This document shows positions 15,290-21,339 of a stretch of 24,052 bases of DNA, piece by piece. The DNA is from Pseudolabrys sp. (GTDB lineage Bacteria > Pseudomonadota > Alphaproteobacteria > Rhizobiales > Xanthobacteraceae), in NCBI GenBank assembly GCA_029945495.1, contig JAQSCR010000396.1, forward strand, positions 1-24,052, read 5' to 3'. The first letter of the stretch is position 1. Each line of letters starts with the position of its first letter. The notes beneath the pieces are model-generated. The model did not search any database and was not told the DNA's origin. It saw only the letters and a list, made by a program, of their open reading frames with translations. A program made the translations under genes and the position numbers.

Positions 15290-16147
15290 TCAGGATTTAT
15301 CGGCGGCAACCGTATAGCGGGTCGCGTGGCTGCCGACGAGGGCCGTCGAGCGCACCGTGGCGCCGGCGTTGATTAGGGTTGCTCTGATCGTCTCGATGTT
15401 CTGGTCCCGCGGCAGCGTCACCAGCAGGGCGGCGCCGTCAAAAGCGCGGTCGGGCACGGCGAGGAAATCGGTCATGGTCGCCAGCGTCTGCGCCGCCTGG
15501 GCGGACCAGCCGGACACCCGCACGCTCCAGACGCCGGTATCGGTCGCCATGGCCTCGGGCAAGGCGCGCGCAATGACGAATACCGGCAGCGCCGCCGGAT
15601 GGTCGGCGCGCTCGACGAAGGGCAGGCGGGCGATGATCTTGGGCGCGGCGTCGAATTCGAGCGCAGTCCACCAGGCGCCGGCACTGGCCAGCGCCACGGC
15701 CGGTACCAGGCCGAGATCGCCTTTCGAAGCCGAGACCGCGGCGACCACGGCGGCGGCGCCCATATGCGGTACCAGCGGCACGGTGAAGCCGAAATGGAAG
15801 CGGGCAGAATCCCGCATCGAGGCATCGCCGGCGGAAAAGTCGGCGTGGGCGGAGAACGGCGCCTGCACATAGGTGAAGGTGGCGATGATGACGCGCCAGA
15901 TGCTTTCGACGGTGTCGAGCGGCAGGATGCCTTTGTGCCGCTGGACCAGACGGCGCATCATTTCGGCTTCGCGCACCGGGCGGAAAGCCGACCCGGTTTC
16001 CTGGCTCTTCTTGACCGAGATCAGCCGATCGATGATTTCGCCGCGCTCCATCAGGAGCCGATGCATCGCTTCATCGATGCGGTCGATTTCCTTGCGCAGT
16101 TCGGTCAGGTCGGGAGCCAAGGTTGGGGCTTTGGGCGGCGTCGGCAT
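15290..16147 (-). CDS. Chorismate mutase (AroQ type) with long C-terminal extension
   Basis: 285 residues from ATG 16147. A start at 16192 (300 residues) has a better SD-like stretch and is possible. Residues about 13-98 are an AroQ-type helical chorismate mutase: LRKEIDRIDEAMHRLLMERG, VKK with the likely catalytic Lys46, and FRPVREAEM with Arg56/Arg59. It rearranges chorismate to prephenate, the branch point to Phe and Tyr. Residues about 105-285 form an alpha/beta domain with a DLGLVPA strand and helices. It loosely recalls a prephenate dehydratase (PDT) domain but lacks its TRF/ENS-type motifs, so I do not call it a dehydratase. First gene of the cluster leading to hisC and tyrA. Confidence 0.82.
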   Translation of the reverse strand: MPTPPKAPTLAPDLTELRKEIDRIDEAMHRLLMERGEIIDRLISVKKSQETGSAFRPVREAEMMRRLVQRHKGILPLDTVESIWRVIIATFTYVQAPFSAHADFSAGDASMRDSARFHFGFTVPLVPHMGAAAVVAAVSASKGDLGLVPAVALASAGAWWTALEFDAAPKIIARLPFVERADHPAALPVFVIARALPEAMATDTGVWSVRVSGWSAQAAQTLATMTDFLAVPDRAFDGAALLVTLPRDQNIETIRATLINAGATVRSTALVGSHATRYTVAADKS

Positions 16148-16245
16148 GCGGCATTGATAGGTTAAGAGGGGCACCGAAGGCAAAGAAAACATAGCCCTTC
16201 GCCTCATCCAACGGAGTGGGCGAACCGCACCTGTAGCCGGTCGTC

Positions 16246-16274
16246 TTGACTGTCCGTATGACCGGTACTAAGTC
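16246..16274 (+). promoter_or_regulatory. Possible sigma-70-type promoter for metX
   Basis: TTGACT at 16246-16251 is a good -35. With a 17-base spacer the -10 would be the weak TAAGTC at 16269-16274. This would start the transcript at about 16281, exactly where the riboswitch begins. The match of position supports it more than the -10 itself. Confidence 0.4.
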
Positions 16275-16280
16275 ATTGTT

Positions 16281-16342
16281 CCGTGGTCATTTGAGCCGGC
16301 CGGCTTGCAGCCACGTTAAACAACTCGCTAAACAGGCCGGGG
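16281..16342 (+). promoter_or_regulatory. SAM-II (metA-type) riboswitch aptamer upstream of metX
   Basis: Stem P1 is CGTGG (16282-16286) with CCACG (16311-16315). The loop segment CCGGCC (16296-16301) can pair with GGCCGG (16335-16340), forming the H-type pseudoknot. The conserved-looking core (GCTTGCAGCCACGTTAAA, then CTCGCTAAACAGG) follows the SAM-II pattern as I recall it. SAM-II aptamers are known mainly upstream of metA, metX and metC in Alphaproteobacteria and switch expression off when S-adenosylmethionine is high. The gene behind it is metX. Confidence 0.85.
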
Positions 16343-16358
16343 AACATGTGTCCCGGCC
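16335..16358 (+). promoter_or_regulatory. Antiterminator hairpin of the SAM-II expression platform
   Basis: GGCCGGG (16335-16341) pairs with CCCGGCC (16352-16358). Its left arm is the same stretch used by the aptamer pseudoknot, and its right arm is the left arm of the terminator. The three structures are therefore mutually exclusive. Confidence 0.7.
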
Positions 16359-16384
16359 GAACCTTTGTTCAGGCCGGGTTTTTT
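16352..16384 (+). terminator. SAM-controlled intrinsic terminator before metX
   Basis: CCCGGCC-GAAC (16352-16362) pairs with GTTC-A-GGCCGGG (16367-16378), followed by six T (16379-16384). It lies about 50 bases before the metX start and can form only if its left arm is not held by the antiterminator. The switch therefore acts on transcription. Confidence 0.85.
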
Positions 16385-16436
16385 ATGGCCTGTTGTCGAG
16401 CGGTCCGAGATACCTCGTTCGGAGGCCTGTTTCAGG

Positions 16437-17630
16437 ATGGTGCACGTACAGCCGCTTCAGGGCCAAACAGCGCCCGATGTTCCGCGCGACGCGGATCATC
16501 CGCGCGACTCGCTGATCGCCCATTTTGGCGCCGATAAGCCGCTCAAGCTCGACGCCGGCCTCGAGCTCTCGCCATTTCAGATCGCCTATACGACCTATGG
16601 CACGTTGAACGCCGACCGCTCCAACGCGGTGATGGTGTGCCACGCGCTGACCGGCGACCAGTACGTGGCGCAGGTCCATCCGGTCACCAAGAAGAGCGGC
16701 TGGTGGGAGACCTTGATCGGTCCCGGCAAGTCGATCGACCCGGCGCGCTATTTCGTCATCTGTCCGAATGTCCTCGGCGGCTGCATGGGCTCCTCCGGCC
16801 CGGCTTCGACCAATCCGAAGACCGGCAAGCCCTGGGGCCTCGAATTTCCGGTGGTCACCGTCCGCGACATGGTGCGGGCGCAGGCCATGCTGCTTGATCA
16901 TCTTGGCATCGACACGCTGTTTGCCGTGGTCGGCGGTTCGATGGGCGGCATGCAGGTGCTGCAGTGGGCGGCGAGCTATCCGGAGCGCGTCTTCGCCGCG
17001 GTGCCGATCGCTTGCGCCACTCGCCATTCGGCGCAGAATATCGCGTTCCATGAGGTCGGCCGTCAGGCGATCATGGCCGATCCGGAATGGCGCGGCGGCC
17101 GCTATCATCTGGAAGGCAGCAATCCGCGCCGCGGTCTCGCGGTCGCGCGCATGGGCGCGCATATCACCTATTTGTCCGACGCCGCGCTGCACCGGAAATT
17201 TGGCCGCAAGTTCCAGGACCGCGAAAATCCGACCTTTTCGTTCGATGCGGATTTCGAGGTGGAGTCCTATCTGCGCCACCAGGGCAGCACGTTCGTCGAG
17301 CGTTTTGACGCCAATTCGTACCTCTATCTGACGCGCGCCATGGACTATTTCGACCTCGCGGCCGACGCCGGCGGCACCTTGGCGCATGCGTTCAAGGGGA
17401 CGCAGACGCGGTTCTGCGTCATTTCCTTCACCAGCGACTGGCTGTTTCCGACTTCGGAATCGCGCGCCACGGTGCACGCGCTCAATGCCGCCAGCGCGCG
17501 GGTGTCGTTTGCCGAGATCGTCACCGACAAGGGCCACGACGCCTTCCTGCTCGACGAGCCGGAAATGTCCGGCATCGTGCGTGGCTTTCTCGAAGGCGCC
17601 CGCAAGGCGCGCGGGTTGACGGGAAGATAG
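16437..17630 (+). CDS. metX: Homoserine O-acyltransferase MetX
   Basis: 397 residues from ATG 16437, with GGAGG at 16421-16425. The frame is open from 16365, but that start lies inside the terminator. It has the alpha/beta-hydrolase fold: oxyanion region CHALTGD (68-74), nucleophile elbow GGSMGG with Ser168 (166-171), and acid and base Asp334 (FTSDWLFPT) and His367 (KGHDAF). It activates homoserine with acetyl-CoA (succinyl-CoA in some MetX enzymes), the first committed step to methionine. The sequence alone does not settle acetyl versus succinyl. Expression is controlled by the SAM-II riboswitch. It is followed two bases later by metW. Confidence 0.93.
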   Translation: MVHVQPLQGQTAPDVPRDADHPRDSLIAHFGADKPLKLDAGLELSPFQIAYTTYGTLNADRSNAVMVCHALTGDQYVAQVHPVTKKSGWWETLIGPGKSIDPARYFVICPNVLGGCMGSSGPASTNPKTGKPWGLEFPVVTVRDMVRAQAMLLDHLGIDTLFAVVGGSMGGMQVLQWAASYPERVFAAVPIACATRHSAQNIAFHEVGRQAIMADPEWRGGRYHLEGSNPRRGLAVARMGAHITYLSDAALHRKFGRKFQDRENPTFSFDADFEVESYLRHQGSTFVERFDANSYLYLTRAMDYFDLAADAGGTLAHAFKGTQTRFCVISFTSDWLFPTSESRATVHALNAASARVSFAEIVTDKGHDAFLLDEPEMSGIVRGFLEGARKARGLTGR

Positions 17631-17632
17631 CG

Positions 17633-18292
17633 ATGTCGGCGACCACCAACGACTTCGACGCTGCCAAGATCGCCCGCAATTCGGCCGGCGCGCGCGTCGA
17701 CCTTGTGCTCGTGTCGCAGATGGTGACGCGCGGCGCCAAGGTGCTCGACGTCGGCTGCGGCGATGGCGAGCTATTGCACCTTTTGGGCGAAAGCCGTGAT
17801 GTCGACGGCCGCGGCATCGAGCTGTCGCGCGAGGGCGTCAACGAATGCGTCGCCAAGGGTCTGGCGGTGATCCAAGGTGACGCCGATACCGACCTCGCCG
17901 ACTATCCCGACGATGCCTTCGACTACGTCATCCTATCGCAGACGCTGCAGGCGACGCGCCACCCGCGTGCCGTGCTGGAGCATATGCTGCGGATCGGCCG
18001 CCACGCCGTGGTCTCCTTCCCGAATTTCGGCCATTGGACGGTTCGGCTGCAATTGCTGTTTGCCGGCCACATGCCGCAGACCGATATCCTGCCTTACAGC
18101 TGGTACGACACCCCCAATATCCACCACTGCACGATCAAAGACTTCGTCCAGCTCTGCAATACAATCGGGGTGAAGATCGAAAAAGCGGTGGCGCTGAACG
18201 CCTGGGGCTCCCCGCTTCGGCTTAACGCGCCGTGGTGGTTCTGGAACTTGTTCGGCGAGCAAGGCGTGTTTCTGCTCAGCCGCAAGGACTGA
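17633..18292 (+). CDS. metW: Methionine biosynthesis protein MetW
   Basis: 219 residues. It has a class I methyltransferase-like fold with the SAM-site motif VLDVGCGDGELL (37-48). The family-typical C-terminal part includes FPNFGHW, LPYSWYDTPNIHHCTIKDF and RLNAPWWFWNLFG. MetW is almost always encoded next to metX. In Proteobacteria it is reported to support MetX activity, and its own methyl acceptor, if any, is not established. The start follows the metX stop after two bases, so they form one unit under the SAM-II switch. A short GC hairpin (18297-18301 with 18305-18309) follows the stop but has no T-run. Confidence 0.93.
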   Translation: MSATTNDFDAAKIARNSAGARVDLVLVSQMVTRGAKVLDVGCGDGELLHLLGESRDVDGRGIELSREGVNECVAKGLAVIQGDADTDLADYPDDAFDYVILSQTLQATRHPRAVLEHMLRIGRHAVVSFPNFGHWTVRLQLLFAGHMPQTDILPYSWYDTPNIHHCTIKDFVQLCNTIGVKIEKAVALNAWGSPLRLNAPWWFWNLFGEQGVFLLSRKD

Positions 18293-18610
18293 CCGGCGGG
18301 CAAAGCCCGATTCCGCCAATACCTTTGCTGCACTGCACTGTTAACTTGGGTCGCCACGGGTGACAACTTGGCGACATCGTATATCCGTAGATGAATACAA
18401 TAATTCTTATTATGAAATAGTATATATGTAATATAAATACTGTAATTCAATTTTTTAAGAAGGTAGTACCGAGCATAGCTGATGCTCATCTGCGAAATGA
18501 CCTTACAGAGAACACGATATTGCCATGTTTGGTCGGCGTTTAGACGGTGCATCTAGGGTAGATTCCCGATCCGGGCCCGGTGCATTGCTTAGATAGCTAG
18601 AGGACTAAAC
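18293..18610. other. Intergenic region with very AT-rich core
   Basis: 318 bases without a credible gene. The core 18391-18460 has 10 G or C in 70 bases, in sharp contrast to the GC-rich neighbours, and is dense in TA steps. It presumably holds the promoter of the secreted protein gene at 18611. A leftward open frame crosses the region (18094-18552), but it overlaps metW antisense and shows no protein character. Confidence 0.6.
18471..18487. promoter_or_regulatory. Short inverted repeat, possible operator
   Basis: GAGCAT (18471-18476), five bases, ATGCTC (18482-18487), placed between the AT-rich core and the gene at 18611. The form suits a dimeric regulator site. No regulator can be named. 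Confidence 0.3.
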
Positions 18611-19204
18611 ATGATGAAACGACTAAGAAGGCGGGCGACCCTATTGTTGTGTGCGCTAACGGCAGCGAGTTTTGCCGGTTCGGCCATGGCAAGACCCGTC
18701 CATAAGGCCGCGACACCTGTGCAAGCCGTGGCCTCAGCGCAAGACAGCCGTTCCCCGGACGCCCAGCCCTATCCGACCGAAGGCGTCCAGCCGGCGGCCG
18801 GCAAAGTAACCAAGTCCCGTGGCCAACATGGCCGCGTGGGCCATACGGGCGATGCCTTCGGCGGGCTCACCTCGAACTCCCTGGTGTCCGAGGCGCGCCG
18901 CTATCTCGGCACCAACCCGACCGGGCGTGGCCGTCAGTGGTGCGGCGCGTTCATGGACCTGGTTCTGAAAAAGACCGGCCATACCGGCGGCGGCAATCTC
19001 GCCATCGCCTATGCCCGTTACGGCACGCGGGTCTCCGGGCCGCAGGTCGGCGCTATCGCCGTGATGAACCATCACGTCGGCGTCGTCAGCGGCATCGATC
19101 CGAACGGCAATCCGATCATCGTCTCGGGCAATCACAATCGCACGGTTGCCGAGTCGGTCTATCCGCGCTCGCGCATCGCCGCTTATGTGATGCCGGGTAG
19201 CTGA
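18611..19204 (+). CDS. Secreted TIGR02594 family (CHAP/NlpC-like) protein, first copy
   Basis: 197 residues, with AGAGGA just upstream. The signal peptide spans about 1-27 (MMKRLRRR, hydrophobic core, ending near SAMA). A variable linker (about 28-85) leads to the domain at about 88-196. The likely catalytic Cys111 is in RQWCGAFM, the His155 candidate in NHHVGVVSG, and the third polar residue near SGNHN (172-176). This is the TIGR02594 pattern, papain-like and related to CHAP/NlpC domains that cut peptidoglycan peptides or amides. Activity on peptidoglycan is inference. A closely related paralogue lies 217 bases downstream, and a strong terminator follows this gene. Confidence 0.85.
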   Translation: MMKRLRRRATLLLCALTAASFAGSAMARPVHKAATPVQAVASAQDSRSPDAQPYPTEGVQPAAGKVTKSRGQHGRVGHTGDAFGGLTSNSLVSEARRYLGTNPTGRGRQWCGAFMDLVLKKTGHTGGGNLAIAYARYGTRVSGPQVGAIAVMNHHVGVVSGIDPNGNPIIVSGNHNRTVAESVYPRSRIAAYVMPGS

Positions 19205-19227
19205 TCGCTTCAAATAACGATTGGGAT

Positions 19228-19261
19228 CGCCGCGCCTCCCCGTGAGGCGCGGCGTTTTTTT
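19228..19261 (+). terminator. Strong intrinsic terminator after first TIGR02594 gene
   Basis: Perfect 11-base-pair stem CGCCGCGCCTC (19228-19238) with GAGGCGCGGCG (19244-19254), five-base loop, then seven T (19255-19261). It separates transcription of the two paralogues, so the second needs its own promoter within about 19262-19421. Confidence 0.93.
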
Positions 19262-19421
19262 GTGCGCTCCGTTGGCGCCGGCGGGCCGCGATTAACGTTA
19301 AGCGGCGCGCGGTAACCACTTCATTGTTAATTCAATCTGACCATGTCGCGAAAAATTGTCGTGATATTCCCAAAGCATCGCCGTGCAATTCGCGGCGCAG
19401 AAAAGCAATGGGTAGGCGGCA

Positions 19422-20408
19422 ATGCAGCGCAATGTTCGGATGCTGTTCACTTTCGGATGCGTCAGCCTGCTGGCGATGAGCGTTCCGGCTTTCAGCCAGC
19501 CGAAGCCAAGCGAGCCCAAAGCCAAGAGCGCCGTGCAGCGCGCTGCCGAAGCGAAAACCAAATCCACAGCGAAGCTCAATGCCGCGCGCCGGGATAACGC
19601 GCCGCGTCTCGTCAGCATGCCGATGGCGCAGGCGCCGAAGCGTCCGGCTTTCGGCTGGCCGGTGCTGGTCAGCGAGGCGCGCAAATACATGGGTACCAAT
19701 CCGACCGACCGCAAACGGCTGTGGTGCGCTACCTTCATGAACATGGTGCTGGCCAAGGCCGGCTATAGCGGCACGAATTCCGACGCGGCCAAGTCGTTCG
19801 CGCAATATGGCCGCCGTATTTCGGAGCCGAGAATCGGCGCCATCGCCGTGTTGACGCGCGGCAAGCGCGGCGGCCATGTCGGCGTCGTCTCCGGCATCGA
19901 CGCTACCGGCAATCCGGTCATTATTTCCGGCAATCACAACAAGCGCGTCGGCGAAAGCGTCTACCCGCGCTCGCGCGTCCTCGCCTACGTCATGCCGTCC
20001 GAAAATCGCGGCGGCATCACTCAGGTCGCCGACCGTGGCGCGGCCGGCAAATCCGCCGATGGCGGCCTGGACTCGCCGATTACCGAATTGCTTGCCGCGA
20101 TCGAGGCCGAAGGCGCTCCGGCGCGTCTGCCGCCAGGCGCGCAGGCGCAGGCGCGGCAATTGCCCGAGCGAGCCGCCGGCCCGCGCCGCAAGATCGAGCT
20201 GGATCCGGCGATCGCCGAATTCCTGGGCATCAATCGCGCCAACCCAACGGCGCGCGTCGCGCCGCCGAGCCAGCCGCAAGTGCAGCCGCAGCAACAGGCG
20301 CAACCCCAACCGCAGCCGCAACGCCAGTTGCGCGTCGAGCAGGTGTCGTCCGGCCGCGTGGCCTCCGAAACCGCTCTCGCCAGCCGTATGCTGCCGGTCT
20401 CCCGTTAA
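19422..20408 (+). CDS. Secreted TIGR02594 family (CHAP/NlpC-like) protein, second copy with long tail
   Basis: 328 residues. The signal peptide is about 1-25 (ending PAFSQ). A Lys/Ala-rich linker leads to a TIGR02594 domain at about 79-192, with Cys102 (LWCATFM), His152 (GGHVGVVSG) and His172 (SGNHN). It shares SEARxYxGTNPT and ESVYPRSR with the upstream paralogue. It adds a C-terminal tail of about 135 residues, including an alternating Gln/Pro stretch (about 280-300), absent from the first copy. The tail could be a wall- or partner-binding extension; nothing recognisable is in it. The stop overlaps that of the convergent MOSC gene in the bases TTAA. Confidence 0.84.
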   Translation: MQRNVRMLFTFGCVSLLAMSVPAFSQPKPSEPKAKSAVQRAAEAKTKSTAKLNAARRDNAPRLVSMPMAQAPKRPAFGWPVLVSEARKYMGTNPTDRKRLWCATFMNMVLAKAGYSGTNSDAAKSFAQYGRRISEPRIGAIAVLTRGKRGGHVGVVSGIDATGNPVIISGNHNKRVGESVYPRSRVLAYVMPSENRGGITQVADRGAAGKSADGGLDSPITELLAAIEAEGAPARLPPGAQAQARQLPERAAGPRRKIELDPAIAEFLGINRANPTARVAPPSQPQVQPQQQAQPQPQPQRQLRVEQVSSGRVASETALASRMLPVSR

Positions 20409-21193
20409 ATCAGCGCATCGCCGATGGCGATGTCGCCGCCCGTCAGCACCTCGGCATAGATGCCGCAATCGGCGTGGCCGAAGCTCTGCAACAACGTCTT
20501 CGGGATGGTCAGATCGCGGATGCCGGTTGACGGGTCCACATTGGTGGCGGCGCAGCGCACGATGCGCTTGACCACCTTGAGCCGGGCGTCGCGAACCGCG
20601 ATCTCGGCTCCGAGCAGATCGAATTCGTGCCAGGCTGGCCAGCCGCTGACGTAGATATTGGCGCGAAAGCGTAACGGATCGACCGTCTGGCCGGCGGCGG
20701 TCTCGACCGCGGCGACCGAGGCGAGGTTGATGATCGACACGACCTTCTTGGCCACGTCGGAAAAACTGTGCGCCGCGCTATCTACGCTTTTTGCGGGCGT
20801 CTCGCCGCTCAGCACCTTCGGCGGGCCGTGCAACTCTGCCGGCATGAAGCGGCGGAAGAAGGCTTCGATGGCCAGCCGGCCTTCCTTGGTACGCAGGTCA
20901 CCGCGCGCCGCCTCGCGACCGTCCTGGACGATGCTGAGCGTATGGCTGGCCTCGTCGTAGTCCGTCCGCAGCGCCGCCAGCCGCTCGTTCTTCATCAGCA
21001 TCAGGAAGCGGTTCTTGGGGAAATAGGTAGGCGCGGCCGGGTCGAAACCGGTCGGGCCGTTTTCGACGGCATAGAGGCGGTCGGCGGCGATGGTCGCCCC
21101 GGGCGCCAGCGTTGTCCGCGCGAGCCGCTGCGGCGACAGGCCCTTCACCGGGTAGCGGTAGATGGCCTTGATACGGGCGGGGTGACTGGTCAT
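20405..21193 (-). CDS. MOSC domain protein (YcbX/mARC-like)
   Basis: 262 residues from ATG 21193, with a strong GGAGG. The N-terminal beta-barrel begins IKAIYRYPVKGLSPQ, the usual start of MOSC_N proteins. The MOSC domain follows (about 110-260), with the conserved cysteine C214 in VRCAATNVDPSTG, the position that binds the molybdenum cofactor in mARC and YcbX. Such proteins reduce N-hydroxylated compounds or act in sulfur/Moco chemistry. YcbX-like proteins often carry a C-terminal ferredoxin domain; this one does not, so it would need a separate electron donor. It is divergent from clpB. Confidence 0.85.
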   Translation of the reverse strand: MTSHPARIKAIYRYPVKGLSPQRLARTTLAPGATIAADRLYAVENGPTGFDPAAPTYFPKNRFLMLMKNERLAALRTDYDEASHTLSIVQDGREAARGDLRTKEGRLAIEAFFRRFMPAELHGPPKVLSGETPAKSVDSAAHSFSDVAKKVVSIINLASVAAVETAAGQTVDPLRFRANIYVSGWPAWHEFDLLGAEIAVRDARLKVVKRIVRCAATNVDPSTGIRDLTIPKTLLQSFGHADCGIYAEVLTGGDIAIGDALI

Positions 21194-21238
21194 GACGGCC
21201 TCCGGCTCAGGGCCTGACCTATATCAACCCGGCCGGCC

Positions 21239-21267
21239 CTTCAAACTGGCAATAAGTCCCCCTACAT
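21239..21267 (+). promoter_or_regulatory. Likely sigma-32 (RpoH) heat-shock promoter of clpB
   Basis: CTTCAAA (21239-21245), 13 bases, CCCCTACAT (21259-21267). This is one mismatch from the sigma-32 -35 CTTGAAA and close to the -10 CCCCATnT, with canonical spacing. It lies about 70 bases before the clpB start, and clpB is a classical RpoH target. Confidence 0.6.
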
Positions 21268-21339
21268 ATTGCTCGTCAGGCCGCCTCGGTTGGGGCCTGC
21301 AGTCATACGGCGCCATCAAGGGCCGAAGGGGATCGAGAC

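Noticed and set aside
16383..17537. 384-codon open frame antisense to metX
   Set aside because: Shadow of metX; Arg/His-rich, no family resemblance.
18297..18309. Terminator after metW
   Set aside because: A 5-base-pair hairpin is there, but no T-run follows.
18094..18552. Leftward open frame through the AT-rich region
   Set aside because: It overlaps metW antisense. Its AT-rich part gives a hydrophobic, Tyr/Ile-rich stretch only because of composition, and no ribosome binding site is seen.
19291..19330. CtrA-type site in the TTAA-rich stretch before the second TIGR02594 gene
   Set aside because: Three TTAA words are present, but none are seven bases apart, so the consensus is not met.
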